DNA of 64,000 bases from Stenotrophomonas hibiscicola ATCC 19867 (lineage in GTDB: Bacteria; Pseudomonadota; Gammaproteobacteria; Xanthomonadales; Xanthomonadaceae): the NCBI RefSeq assembly GCF_000382065.1, contig NZ_KB907505.1, forward strand, positions 96,657 to 160,656. The letters run 5' to 3'. Numbering within the stretch: position 1 is the stretch's first letter; each line of letters starts with the position of its first letter. A program made the position numbers and the translations under genes. Of the stretch, positions 53,157-61,975 are shown piece by piece. A model generated the notes under the pieces. It did not search any database, had not been told where the DNA came from, and saw nothing but the letters and a program-made list of their open reading frames with translations.

Positions 53157-54269
53157 ATGACCGACATGACCGCCGCCCTGTTCCGCCCCTTCGATCTGGC
53201 AGGCATCGCCCTGCGCAACCGCATCGTGATGGCCCCGATGACCCGCGCCCGCAACCCCGGCGCGGTGGCCAATGAACTCACCGCGCAGTACTACCGGCAG
53301 CGCGCCAGCGCCGGCCTGATCATCAGTGAAGGCACCCCGGTCTCGCCGCAGGGCCAGGGTTACATCGACGTGCCGGGTATCTGGTCGGCCCAGCAGGTTG
53401 CCGGGTGGAAGCTCGTCACCGAGGCGGTGCATGCCGCACAGGGCACGATCTTCGCCCAGCTCTGGCACGTCGGCCGCATGTCGCATTACTCGCTGCAGCC
53501 CGACGGTGGTCAACCGGTAAGCGCCGGTACCCGGCCGGTCGCCAGCGCACCGAAGAACACCTCGTTCGTCTATCTGGACGACGGCAGCCGCGGCCACGCC
53601 GATCCCACCCCGGCACGTGCGCTGGCCACCGAAGAGATCCCCGGCATCGTCGACGACTTCGCGCGCGGCGCCGACAACGCCATCGCCGCCGGCTTCGATG
53701 GCATCGAACTGCATGCCGCCAACGGCTACCTGTTCGAACAGTTCCTCAACCCGCTCATCAACCAGCGCGAGGACCGCTATGGCGGCTCGCTGCCCAATCG
53801 TGCGCGCTTGATCCTGGAGACCGTCGATGCGATGACCCAGCGCATTGGTGCGCAGCGGATCGGCGTGCGCCTGGCGCCGAACAACCTCACCTTCGACATG
53901 CCGTTCTACCCCGACAACGAGGCCACCTACCTGTACCTGGCCGAGGAGCTGGGCACGCGCGGCCTAGCCTATGTGCATCTCAACGACAACCTGCAGGCGG
54001 GCCAGTCGGTGCTGGGCGAGGTGTTCCTGCGGCAGTTCAAGCAGGCCCACGGCGGCACCGTCATCCTGGCAGGTGGCATGACCCGCGAACGCGCCCTGCA
54101 GCTGGTCGAAGCGGGCACCATCGACCTGGCCGCGTTTGGCCAGCCGTTCATCGCCAACCCGGATCTGGTCGAGCGCCTGCAGCGCAACGTCGCGCTGGCC
54201 ACGCCGGACCGCAGCACCTATTACGGGGGCGGCGAGGCAGGCTACCTCGATTACCCGGCCGCAGGCTGA
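53157..54269 (+). CDS. Old Yellow Enzyme family ene-reductase (NemA-like)
   Basis: The 370-residue FMN enzyme has a TIM barrel and reduces activated C=C bonds or nitro compounds with NADPH. Features include NRIVMAPMTRARNPGAVANELTAQYYRQRAS, the HVGRMSHYSLQPDG block, the His/Asn pair in GFDGIELHAANGYLFEQFL, and the FMN-phosphate region ILAGGMTRERALQ with AFGQPFIANPDLVERL. ATG 53157 or 53166 may be the start. The divergent LysR regulator is the likely controller. It is an electrophile detoxification enzyme by family. Confidence 0.93.
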   Translation: MTDMTAALFRPFDLAGIALRNRIVMAPMTRARNPGAVANELTAQYYRQRASAGLIISEGTPVSPQGQGYIDVPGIWSAQQVAGWKLVTEAVHAAQGTIFAQLWHVGRMSHYSLQPDGGQPVSAGTRPVASAPKNTSFVYLDDGSRGHADPTPARALATEEIPGIVDDFARGADNAIAAGFDGIELHAANGYLFEQFLNPLINQREDRYGGSLPNRARLILETVDAMTQRIGAQRIGVRLAPNNLTFDMPFYPDNEATYLYLAEELGTRGLAYVHLNDNLQAGQSVLGEVFLRQFKQAHGGTVILAGGMTRERALQLVEAGTIDLAAFGQPFIANPDLVERLQRNVALATPDRSTYYGGGEAGYLDYPAAG

Positions 54270-54319
54270 TCCCGCACGGTGTCGGATCCCCGCCGCCGGC
54301 GGGGCTCCGACCCATGTCC

Positions 54320-54997
54320 TCAGGCATCCTCGCGCACGTACGCGAACGACTCGTCCAACCGCTCGCAGCCGATCACTTCAACGACGATGGCCTGTGCGTC
54401 GTCTTCGCTGATGTTTCCTTCTTCAATATCGTCAACGCGGGCAAACAGCTGCTGCAACGCCGCGTACTGGTCGTCGCGAAGGAAGGAGTGGTGGGACTGC
54501 AACCAGCGCTGCAGATTGCCGGCCAGCTCGCCGTGCGACAGCAGCGTATACGGCGCTTGGTAGTCGGCAACGGCTTCGACCATCTTGCGGAACAGGAAAT
54601 CCTGGTAGTTGGCGGCCAGCACATCGGCACGATCATCGTCATGCCACACCAGCACGACGGGGGGCTCGGCAAAGCCGGGCGCGTTGCTCCAGAAGCAGTA
54701 GCTGTCACCCGCGCCGGTCCGCGCAAAAGGCAGCAGTTGCAGGTCTGTGCGCAGGGGATTGTAGTGGTCCTCGGCGGTCAGCTCCTGCCACGCCTCCAGC
54801 AGCTCGTCGTGTTCCAACGGCTCGTAGTCCTGGGCGTACAGCAGCACCGGCGGATCCGCCTGCAGCGTCGGGAATACCACCTCGGACCATTCCGGATGGG
54901 GAGCACCCCAACTCAACCGACCCGCTGCATGCAACTGCTTGAACAGGGGCGGGAAGGACTGGCCGGTGGCCTGTTCGATGCCGGATAGCGCGCTCAT
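54320..54997 (-). CDS. SMI1/KNR4 (SUKH)-like immunity-type protein, orphan
   Basis: The 225-residue soluble acidic protein begins SGIEQATGQSFPPLFKQLHAAGRL, the entry of SUKH domains. It continues with LQLLPFARTGAGDSYCFW and VVLVWHDDDRADVLAANYQDFLFRKMVEAV, the usual middle blocks. SUKH proteins are mostly immunity proteins against nuclease or deaminase toxins. No toxin or secretion gene is adjacent. It lies between the ene-reductase and a VOC gene. A housekeeping role is possible. Confidence 0.7.
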   Translation of the reverse strand: MSALSGIEQATGQSFPPLFKQLHAAGRLSWGAPHPEWSEVVFPTLQADPPVLLYAQDYEPLEHDELLEAWQELTAEDHYNPLRTDLQLLPFARTGAGDSYCFWSNAPGFAEPPVVLVWHDDDRADVLAANYQDFLFRKMVEAVADYQAPYTLLSHGELAGNLQRWLQSHHSFLRDDQYAALQQLFARVDDIEEGNISEDDAQAIVVEVIGCERLDESFAYVREDA

Positions 54998-55111
54998 GGA
55001 TGTCCTTGTCGATAGAGACCGCCCAGCTTGCCCGAATCCGCGCAGGAGATGAACCGGCCACAGCACGCGGCAGGACTAGACTGCGACCACCGGATGCCAC
55101 CCATCGCTGCC

Positions 55112-55528
55112 ATGAACGCCACTGCCCACAGCTTCATCGTCAACCTCGACGTCCCCGACCTGGCCGCCGCCGAAGACTTCTACATCCGGGCCTTCGGCCT
55201 GCGCATCGGCCGCCGTCTCGGCCCGGGTGCCGTGGAGCTGCTCGGTGGGCCAACGCCGCTCTACCTGCTGCACAACGACGCCGGCAGCGCCGCCACCGAA
55301 GACGGCGACGTGCGCGACTACGAGCGCCATTGGACGCCGCTGCACCTGGATTGGGTAGTGGATGACATCGACGCCGCGCTGGTACGTGCAGTCGCAGCCG
55401 GAGCGACGCTCGAGCAGTCCTTGCGCGAGCGTCGCTGGGGACGCATCGCCGTGCTGGCCGATCCGTTCGGCCACGGCTTCTGCCTGATCCAGTTCAGTGC
55501 TGAAGGCTACGACGCGCTGGTCGAATGA
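55112..55528 (+). CDS. VOC (glyoxalase/bleomycin resistance) superfamily protein
   Basis: The 138-residue protein has paired beta-alpha-beta-beta-beta modules: FIVNLDVPDLAAAEDFYIRAFGLRIGRRLG at the start and LHLDWVVDDIDAALVRAVAAGATLEQSLRERRWGRIAVLADPFGHGFCLIQF at the end. The second half has the usual D-P-F-G-x-G turn. Members bind metals and act as isomerases, dioxygenases or drug-binding proteins; the substrate is unknown. MPP at 55094 is an alternative start. Confidence 0.85.
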   Translation: MNATAHSFIVNLDVPDLAAAEDFYIRAFGLRIGRRLGPGAVELLGGPTPLYLLHNDAGSAATEDGDVRDYERHWTPLHLDWVVDDIDAALVRAVAAGATLEQSLRERRWGRIAVLADPFGHGFCLIQFSAEGYDALVE

Positions 55529-55540
55529 CCGTTGCACCAC

Positions 55541-56236
55541 TCACCACGGCAAAGGCACTGCCTCGCCATTGGCACGCTCGCCGTAGTACAGCGACGGCAG
55601 CAAGCGCGAGAGGAAACTGAACTCCGTATAGCAGTGCTTGAGCAGGCCCAGGCCGACCGCATCGCCGGCCTCGCGGTGCGGATCGGCGCTGTCCAGGCCG
55701 AGCACGAAGCGGCTGCGCAGCACACAGCCAAACGGCGTATCACGCGCCACGTGCAGCATCTGCCCGTCGCAGGGATCACCGTTTGCATCCAGGCGGACGT
55801 GGTCGCCGAAGCCGATGCGCGCGGCAATCACCGCCGATACATCGCCTGCATCCTGTGCCGCCTGCAGGCGCTGGGGCACCAGCAGCGTGCGCGGGTCATG
55901 GAACTTCAGGCGTGCCGCCACCGGCGGAATGTCGGCCAGCGATTCCACCGCATGGATGCTGGCACCGTGGTAGCTGCGCCCGCGCTGCCACGCCGCGTCC
56001 CAGCCGCGATGCTCGACATGATCGACCGGATGCCACCAGCGGATGTGCTGGGTGGTCTCGAAGAAGGTGAACCACCAGTCCAGCATGCGGCCCTTGCAGC
56101 CGTGCAGATCGGTACGCACCGCCACCAGCAGGGTGCCGTCTTCGCGGCGCTGGATGCCGGTCTCCAGGTGCATCGGCGCCGGGTCGAGCAGATCGTGGTG
56201 GTCCAGCCAGGCGCGTGCGTTCACAGCGGTATCCAT
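55541..56236 (-). CDS. DAPG hydrolase (PhlG-like) family protein
   Basis: The 231-residue, zinc-dependent C-C hydrolase family member resembles PhlG, which cleaves an acetyl group from 2,4-diacetylphloroglucinol. The H201-C-Y-T-E205 motif matches the H-x3-E zinc pair of PhlG. FTFFETTQHIRWWHPVDHVEH near residues 57-76 gives the upstream His region, and KFHDPRTLLVPQRL and LRSRFVLG are further family blocks. AGGAG precedes ATG 56236. It is divergent from a TetR gene over an 85-nt gap holding a palindrome, as phlG/phlH are in Pseudomonas. The real substrate is not proven. Confidence 0.8.
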   Translation of the reverse strand: MDTAVNARAWLDHHDLLDPAPMHLETGIQRREDGTLLVAVRTDLHGCKGRMLDWWFTFFETTQHIRWWHPVDHVEHRGWDAAWQRGRSYHGASIHAVESLADIPPVAARLKFHDPRTLLVPQRLQAAQDAGDVSAVIAARIGFGDHVRLDANGDPCDGQMLHVARDTPFGCVLRSRFVLGLDSADPHREAGDAVGLGLLKHCYTEFSFLSRLLPSLYYGERANGEAVPLPW

Positions 56237-56273
56237 CGGGGTCTCCTGCGGTGTTGGGAGATCCGACAATACG

Positions 56274-56290
56274 GAAACGCACGTCGTTTC
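56274..56290. promoter_or_regulatory. Candidate TetR operator
   Basis: GAAACG-CACGT-CGTTTC, a perfect 6-bp dyad with 5-nt centre, lies between the divergent hydrolase and TetR genes (38 nt from one start, 31 nt from the other). Confidence 0.65.
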
Positions 56291-56321
56291 GCAATTAGCC
56301 GGATGCGGTAAGATGGGGGTA

Positions 56322-56975
56322 ATGAACAGCCCCCCCCTGCCCGAGCCCACAACACCGAGCCGCCGCCGCGGCCGCCCCGCTCGACCGGAAGCCGAGGTCC
56401 GCCACGCCGTGCTGCAGGCCACGCTGGAGCTGCTGCTGGCACAGGGCTACGAGGCGACCACGATCGAAGCGGTGGCGACCCATGCCGGGGTGGCGAAGAA
56501 GACGGTGTATCGCCACGCCAGCAATCGCGAGGAACTGGTTGGGCTTGCGGTGCGCGAATGGACCGACGGCTTCGCGCCGCAGCTGCAGCGCGATGCGCAC
56601 GGTGCCGACGAGGTGCTGCCGTTGCTGCAGGACATCCTGCAGGCGGTGTGCACGCAGGCACTGTCGGCGCAGGCGGTGCAGGTGTTCCGGCTGCTGGCTA
56701 CCGATTTTCCCGGCAAGGATGCGCTGCTGCAGGCCTATCTGGACAATGGCATCGAACGCGGCCGAGCGCTGCTGGCTGACTGGCTGGAACGGCAGCAGCA
56801 GCGTGGGCTGCTGCGTGAGGGGGATTCCGCACGCATGGCGCGACTGATCCTGGCAATGGCCGTGGCCGAGCCGCTGCGCGAACGCGTGATCGGTGTAGTG
56901 GCCGAGGATGCACCGGTAGACGTGCACCTGCTTGATTGCGTGGCGTTGTTGGCGCCGGTGTTTCAGGTGCCGTAG
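56322..56975 (+). CDS. TetR-family transcriptional regulator
   Basis: The 217-residue repressor has an N-terminal helix-turn-helix (about 25-70: HAVLQATLELLLAQGYEATTIEAVATHAGVAKKTVYRHASNREELVGLAV) preceded by an Arg-rich arm (SRRRGRPARPEAE), and a C-terminal helical ligand domain with VFRLLATDFPGKDALLQAYLDNGIERG. GGGGG lies just before ATG 56322. Divergence from the DAPG-hydrolase-like gene suggests it represses it until a phenolic ligand binds (inference). Confidence 0.92.
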   Translation: MNSPPLPEPTTPSRRRGRPARPEAEVRHAVLQATLELLLAQGYEATTIEAVATHAGVAKKTVYRHASNREELVGLAVREWTDGFAPQLQRDAHGADEVLPLLQDILQAVCTQALSAQAVQVFRLLATDFPGKDALLQAYLDNGIERGRALLADWLERQQQRGLLREGDSARMARLILAMAVAEPLRERVIGVVAEDAPVDVHLLDCVALLAPVFQVP

Positions 56976-57107
56976 TCAACCAGTAAGCCGCAGCTGTGTA
57001 CCACGCATTCAGACGAAGTGGCCTCGCGGGGCTCTTTGCAATTTCTTGTATGGCCTACTGGAAAGACTGAAGGGACTATCCATGATCGATCTCTTCGGCG
57101 CGATCAC

Positions 57108-58142
57108 ATGCGATTTCTCTTTTCCGAACTCTGTAATCTCCTGGGACAACGAATCGATAGCGATCCGGTCCTCTCCATCGCCGAACGTATTGGCGCGAAG
57201 ACACCGAAACCAACCTCCTTCGCATACTCCAACTCTATTGGCGAAATGTCTCACCGCCCCACGGATCTGGAAATCAGCTGGAATCACGAGATTCTCGCAC
57301 CCGCGTACTACCCACCCCGGAAATCAGGCCGCAACTTCGTCTGCTGGGTGGATTCAATCTGGTTTGACCCGTCAACAGTAGACAACCTGCCATTGCAGTT
57401 GTCTCCGACCTCCGTCGCTGAGGATCTGGTTGAAGTGGCTCCTCAACTCATTGTCGAGGATATGCCCAAGAGAACGGCGGCGATGCTCACATCTCGTCCA
57501 GACTGCATGCTTGTTCTCCCAAGCACTCCCCGGCGGTGGCAGATCAAGCTTGCACAGATGCACCGCTACTCCTTGCCAAGCCATGCTGCCGTCGGAAATG
57601 ATCGTCCAGAGCAGAATGACAATTCAGACAGGTGGAAGTACTGGGATCAAGCTACTGCGTTTTTTCTCTACTGGTGCATTCTCAGAGGCTTCGCAAGCGA
57701 ACGCCACACTCGTGATCACAGTGAAGAAATCCAGGACTTAAATCAACACCGCATGTCCGTGGTGGATTACATCCGTGAAAACTGTTTTGAAGGCGAACTG
57801 TGGAGCTGGGATATCCGCGAACCCGTGCGCCATTTTTCCTACATCTACTTTCATGCCCTCTGCAATCGCAACTCAGCACATCCTGGAATTGGAAGACCGG
57901 ACAGGTGCCATCCCAACGATGACCTGAGCGCAGTGATGGACTACCTGTCCAAGTGCGGGGGCCCCAACGTAGACGACGAATGGCAGCTGTTTCACCAGTT
58001 CTCAGAGATGTTGGACGCACGCTGGAATGACTACCTTCTGACAGGGCTTCAGACAGAAGTAAGCCGCCGCCGGGCCGTCCAGCTCACAGCAATGTATAGA
58101 AAGATGGTGGACAACCTCTCCGCGAGTTCTGAACTGTCGTAG
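57108..58142 (+). CDS. Hypothetical protein, possible immunity-type N-terminus with unknown C-terminal domain
   Basis: The protein has 344 residues when started at 57108; an in-frame start 30 codons upstream exists. Residues 1-90 (FLFSELCNLLGQRIDSDPVLSIAERIG, then DLEISWNHEILAP and NFVCWVDSIWFDP) have the feel of small polymorphic-toxin immunity proteins. The remaining 250 residues, rich in Trp, His and Cys (DRWKYWDQATAFFLYWCILRGFASERH, HFSYIYFHALCNRNSAHP), match nothing I know. Base composition is clearly lower in G+C than its neighbours, indicating transfer. No toxin is adjacent. A good ribosome site (AAGGGA) instead precedes an ATG at 57081 in another frame, so the 5' end may be altered. 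Confidence 0.6.
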   Translation: MRFLFSELCNLLGQRIDSDPVLSIAERIGAKTPKPTSFAYSNSIGEMSHRPTDLEISWNHEILAPAYYPPRKSGRNFVCWVDSIWFDPSTVDNLPLQLSPTSVAEDLVEVAPQLIVEDMPKRTAAMLTSRPDCMLVLPSTPRRWQIKLAQMHRYSLPSHAAVGNDRPEQNDNSDRWKYWDQATAFFLYWCILRGFASERHTRDHSEEIQDLNQHRMSVVDYIRENCFEGELWSWDIREPVRHFSYIYFHALCNRNSAHPGIGRPDRCHPNDDLSAVMDYLSKCGGPNVDDEWQLFHQFSEMLDARWNDYLLTGLQTEVSRRRAVQLTAMYRKMVDNLSASSELS

Positions 58143-58204
58143 AAGTCCAAGTGTTCATCGGCATCCACGGTATCCACGCGCTGTGCGGAGACTTCTGGAT
58201 AGCC

Positions 58205-58227
58205 ATCCACGCATGGCGTGGATCTAC
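58205..58227 (-). repeat. SMAG palindrome
   Basis: ATCCACG...CGTGGAT then CTAC; same type as the copies around the RAYT gene. Confidence 0.9.
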
Positions 58228-58277
58228 CACGACATCCATGCGTTGCGGGGGTCAACATATGCATGAGGCGTTGGTCA

Positions 58278-58300
58278 GTAGATCCACGCCATGCGTGGAT
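58278..58300 (+). repeat. SMAG palindrome, inverted partner
   Basis: GTAG then ATCCACG...CGTGGAT. It forms a facing pair with 58205-58227 across 50 nt, just beyond the LysR stop. Confidence 0.9.
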
Positions 58301-58315
58301 GCGATCCACCACGAT

Positions 58316-59200
58316 TCACTCGCGCAGCATATCCACGAACGCGCGCAGCGCACCGGGCATCTGCCGCTGCTTCGGGTAGTACAGCGCGAAGCCGGCGAAC
58401 GGTTCGCTCCAGTCTTCCAGCACTGCCACCATCTGGCCGGATTCGATATACGGCCGCGCCGTGTCTTCCAGCACGTAGGCCAGGCCGATGCCATCAAGCA
58501 CTGCACCCACGACGGTGCCCTGCTCACTCAACGTGAGCCGGCCCGGCACATCGATCTCCAGCGCTTGCCCGCTACGCTCGAACTGCCACTTGTAGAGATG
58601 CCCGCTGGCGAAGCGGAAGCGGATGCATTCGTGTGCCGCCAGGTCCCGCGGATGCTGTGGTGCCGGGTGTCGCCGCAGGTAGTCCGGCGAGCCGACAATC
58701 AGCCCGCGCAACGGTGGCCCCATCGGCACCGCCACCATGTCCTCGGGCACGAACTCGTGCAGGCGCACGCCGGCGTCGTAGCCCTCGGCGACGATGTCGA
58801 CCAGGCCATCGTTCTCGGTGAGCTCCACCCGCACGTCGGGGTGAGCGTGCAGGAAGCGCGCCAGTCGCGGCCCCAACTGGGTCGGTACCGCCGCGCGGGT
58901 GGCGTTGATGCGCAGCAGGCCGGCCGGGGCGGCACGGAACTGGTTCATCTCTTCCAGCGCGTCATGCACCTGGCCCAGCGCCGGCTGCAGGCGCTCCAGC
59001 AGGCGCTGCCCGGCCTCAGTCAGGGCCACGCTGCGGGTGGTGCGATGGAACAGGCCAACCCCCAACCGTTCTTCCAGCGCGCGGATCGCATAGCTCACTG
59101 CCGAGGTCGACAGCGCCAGCTCGGCACCGGCGCGGCGGAAGCTGCGGTGGCGGGCGACCGCGGCAAACGCGGCCAGGTGGGTGAGGTTGTCAGTGGCCAT
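58316..59200 (-). CDS. LysR-family transcriptional regulator
   Basis: The 294-residue regulator has an N-terminal helix-turn-helix (LTHLAAFAAVARHRSFRRAGAELALSTSAVSYAIRALEERLGVGLFHRTTRSVALTEAG) and effector domain (LLRINATRAAVPTQLGPRLARFL, VRLHEFVPEDMVAVPMGP). It is divergent from the YahK-like alcohol dehydrogenase at 107-nt distance and probably regulates it. This is the common arrangement of LysR with a reductase or dehydrogenase target. Confidence 0.92.
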   Translation of the reverse strand: MATDNLTHLAAFAAVARHRSFRRAGAELALSTSAVSYAIRALEERLGVGLFHRTTRSVALTEAGQRLLERLQPALGQVHDALEEMNQFRAAPAGLLRINATRAAVPTQLGPRLARFLHAHPDVRVELTENDGLVDIVAEGYDAGVRLHEFVPEDMVAVPMGPPLRGLIVGSPDYLRRHPAPQHPRDLAAHECIRFRFASGHLYKWQFERSGQALEIDVPGRLTLSEQGTVVGAVLDGIGLAYVLEDTARPYIESGQMVAVLEDWSEPFAGFALYYPKQRQMPGALRAFVDMLRE

Positions 59201-59307
59201 GATTGTGCAGTTCCACTTGATGAATCATGCCGATATCCGCGATTCCTGCCGCTGGGAACGGGGCGTATTGTAAAACGCCTTTCGATAAACCCTGCCAAGG
59301 ATTCCCC

Positions 59308-60366
59308 ATGTCCCTCGCCCGTGGTTACGCCGCCCATTCACATACCGACCCGCTGATTCCGTACGAGTTCGAACGCCGCGCGGTCGGCCCGGACGATGTG
59401 CGCATCGAGATCCTCTACAGCGGCATCTGCCACTCCGACCTGCACCAGGCCCGCGACGACTGGGGTGGCTCGATCTACCCGATGGTGCCGGGTCACGAGA
59501 TCATCGGCCGCGTCACCGAGGTCGGCAGCAACGTCACCCGCTTCAAGGTCGGCGACCACGCCGGCGTGGGTTGCATGGTCGACTCCTGCCGCCACTGCGA
59601 CGCCTGCCAGCATGACCTGGAGCAGTACTGCGCCGAGGGCGCGACCTGGACCTACAACGGCCGTGAACGCGAAACCGGCGCACCGACCTACGGCGGCTAT
59701 TCCGACCACGTGGTGGTCGAGCAGCGCTTCGTGGTGAAGGTGTCCGACACCCTCGACCTGAAGGCGGCCGCACCGCTGCTGTGCGCCGGCATCACCACGT
59801 GGTCGCCGCTGCGCCATTGGAAGGTCGGCCCGGGCCAGAAGGTCGGCGTGATCGGCCTCGGCGGCCTCGGCCACATGGGCGTGAAGTTCGCCAAGGCGCT
59901 CGGTGCGCACGTGGTGATGATCACCACCACCCCGGAAAAGGGCGCCGATGCCAAGCGCCTAGGCGCCGATGAGGTGCTGGTCTCGCGCGATGCGGCGCAG
60001 ATGAAGGCGCACGCCGGCAGCTTCGACTTCCTGCTCAATACCATCCCGGTCAGCCATGACACCAATCCGTACATGGGCCTGCTCAAGCGCGAAGCCACCA
60101 TGTGCCTGGTCGGCGTGCTGACCGAACTGGACCCGCCGTTGACCGGTGGCAGCGTGATCTTCGGCCGCAAGCACCTGACCGGCTCGGCGATCGGCGGCAT
60201 GGCCGAAACCCAGGAAATGATGGACTTCTGTGCCGAGCACGGCATCGTCAGCGATGTGGAGATGATCGACATCAGGAACGTCAACGAAGCCTGGGAGCGC
60301 ATGGCGAAGAACGATGTGCGCTACCGCTTCGTGATCGACATGGCGACGTTGAAGAACGCGGCCTGA
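59308..60366 (+). CDS. NAD(P)-dependent alcohol dehydrogenase, YahK/CAD-like
   Basis: The 352-residue zinc alcohol/aldehyde dehydrogenase of the cinnamyl-alcohol dehydrogenase type has its catalytic zinc Cys in YSGICHSDLHQARDDWG and GHEIIGRVTEVG after it. Structural zinc cysteines are in CRHCDACQHDLEQYC, and the cofactor fold is VGVIGLGGLGHMGVKFAKALGA. In related enzymes it reduces aldehydes with NADPH. AAGGA precedes the start. A terminator follows, and a divergent LysR gene is upstream. Confidence 0.93.
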   Translation: MSLARGYAAHSHTDPLIPYEFERRAVGPDDVRIEILYSGICHSDLHQARDDWGGSIYPMVPGHEIIGRVTEVGSNVTRFKVGDHAGVGCMVDSCRHCDACQHDLEQYCAEGATWTYNGRERETGAPTYGGYSDHVVVEQRFVVKVSDTLDLKAAAPLLCAGITTWSPLRHWKVGPGQKVGVIGLGGLGHMGVKFAKALGAHVVMITTTPEKGADAKRLGADEVLVSRDAAQMKAHAGSFDFLLNTIPVSHDTNPYMGLLKREATMCLVGVLTELDPPLTGGSVIFGRKHLTGSAIGGMAETQEMMDFCAEHGIVSDVEMIDIRNVNEAWERMAKNDVRYRFVIDMATLKNAA

Positions 60367-60387
60367 GCCAAGACGGATCTGGAAATG

Positions 60388-60414
60388 AAAAACCCCGGCA
60401 ATGCCGGGGTTTTT
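60388..60414 (+). terminator. Rho-independent terminator
   Basis: AAAAACCCCGGC-AAT-GCCGGGGTTTTT, a 12-bp perfect stem with a T run, 22 nt after the dehydrogenase stop. It is symmetric, so it also serves the convergent gshA. Confidence 0.93.
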
Positions 60415-60421
60415 CTTTTGG

Positions 60422-60444
60422 GTAGTGCCGGCCGCTGGCCGGCA
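60422..60444 (+). repeat. SMAG palindrome (GCCGGCC type)
   Basis: GTAGTGCCGGCCGCTGGCCG..., 15 nt beyond the gshA stop. Same type as 48769-48792. Confidence 0.85.
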
Positions 60445-60458
60445 ATCCCGCATGACGG

Positions 60459-61823
60459 TCAGTACGCGAACTCGCGGAACACCGGATCGACGTCACCATG
60501 CCAGCGGCCATGGAACAGCGCCAGCTTGCGCTCGGCCGGGGTCAGGCCGGATTCGACGATCTCCTGCAGCACGTCCAGGAACTTGCTCTCGTCCTGGCCA
60601 TCGGCATTACGTGCGGCGCGACGCTTGAGCCCTTCCACCGAGATCTTGACCGCCTCGCCGGCGAGGTCACGCACGGTGCCATTGCGGAACGGCAGGTTCA
60701 TCGCATGCTTCGGCACGCCGTCACGCAGCGCATGGCGCTCGGCCAGGGTGAAGTCACGCACCAGGTCCCAGGCGGCATCCAGTGCGGTGTCGTCATACAA
60801 CAGGCCCACCCAGAATGCCGGCAGCGCACACAGGCGGCTCCACGGGCCACCATCGGCACCACGCATTTCCAGGTACTTCTTCAGGCGCACTTCCGGGAAC
60901 GCGGTGGTCATGTGGTCCGACCAGTCGCGCAGCGTCGGCAGCGCACCCGGCAGCACCGGCAGCCTGGCCTGCATGAAATCGCGGAAGCTCTGCCCGCTGG
61001 CGTCGTGGTAGATGCCATCGCGGTAGGAGAAATACATCGGCACGTCGAGCAGGTAGTCGACATAGCGCTCGTAACCAAAACCATCCTCGAACACGAAGTC
61101 GAGCATGCCGGTGCGGTCGGCGTCGGTGTCGGTCCAGATGTGCGAGCGGTAGCTCAGGTAGCCGTTCGGCTTGCCTTCGGTGAACGGCGAATCGGCGAAC
61201 AGCGCGGTGGCTATCGGCTGCAGCGCCAGCGACACGCGGAACTTCTTCACCATGTCCGCTTCGGTGGCGTAGTCCAGGTTCACCTGCACCGTGCAGGTGC
61301 GGGTCATCATGTCCAGGCCCAGCGAACCGACCTTGGGCATGTACGAGCGCATGATCTTGTAGCGCCCCTTGGGCATCCACGGCATTTCATCGCGCTTCCA
61401 CTTCGGCTGGAAGCCCATGCCGAGGAAACCCAGCTGCAGTTCGCCGGCCACCTGCGCCACTTCATTGAGGTGGGTGCCGGTCTCCACGCAGGTCTGGTGG
61501 ATGGTTTCCAGCGCCGCACCGGACAGTTCCAGCTGGCCGGCCGGTTCCAGCGTCACCGAGGCGCCATCGCGCAGCAGGGCAATCGTGCTGCCGTTCTCCT
61601 GCACGGGCTCCCAGCCGAAGCGGACCAGGCCGTTGAGCAGCGCTTCGATGCCGCGCTCGCCCTCGAAGGTCGGCGGGCGCAGGTCATCCAGGCGGAACCC
61701 GAACTTCTCGTGCTCGGTGCCGATGCGCCACTGCGCGCGGGGCTTCTCGCCGGAGGCGATCACCTCCACCAGCTGCGAGCGGTCGGTAATGGGGGTATCG
61801 GCGACGTGGCTGGGGCTCGACAA
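60459..61823 (-). CDS. gshA: Glutamate-cysteine ligase (plant/proteobacterial type)
   Basis: The 454-residue ATP-dependent enzyme carries out the first step of glutathione synthesis. Family landmarks are [58 protein letters not shown] (with F before), [13 protein letters not shown] and [29 protein letters not shown]. It supplies the glutathione used by frmA/fghA and the glutaredoxin in this window. The start is uncertain: TTG 61823 gives the usual xanthomonad N-terminus [18 protein letters not shown]; a GTG at 61901 is the far alternative. No clear ribosome site is seen. Confidence 0.93.
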   Translation of the reverse strand: MSSPSHVADTPITDRSQLVEVIASGEKPRAQWRIGTEHEKFGFRLDDLRPPTFEGERGIEALLNGLVRFGWEPVQENGSTIALLRDGASVTLEPAGQLELSGAALETIHQTCVETGTHLNEVAQVAGELQLGFLGMGFQPKWKRDEMPWMPKGRYKIMRSYMPKVGSLGLDMMTRTCTVQVNLDYATEADMVKKFRVSLALQPIATALFADSPFTEGKPNGYLSYRSHIWTDTDADRTGMLDFVFEDGFGYERYVDYLLDVPMYFSYRDGIYHDASGQSFRDFMQARLPVLPGALPTLRDWSDHMTTAFPEVRLKKYLEMRGADGGPWSRLCALPAFWVGLLYDDTALDAAWDLVRDFTLAERHALRDGVPKHAMNLPFRNGTVRDLAGEAVKISVEGLKRRAARNADGQDESKFLDVLQEIVESGLTPAERKLALFHGRWHGDVDPVFREFAY

Positions 61824-61975
61824 GGGAGAGGCTCGCTGGACGGTGGCGGGGGATGTGGGGCTCGCGGCCTTCCATCGCAAGGGCGCACTATAGCGTGGCA
61901 CCCCGTCGCGTCATGCGACGGTGACGGGTTTCAGCATCCTACCGACGCCCTCTTGACCCTCGTACACTCAACGTC

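Noticed and set aside
57081..57381. Alternative reading frame starting MIDLFGAI with a good ribosome site
   Set aside because: It soon becomes low-complexity and stops at 57381, while the overlapping frame continues for 344 codons with protein-like composition.
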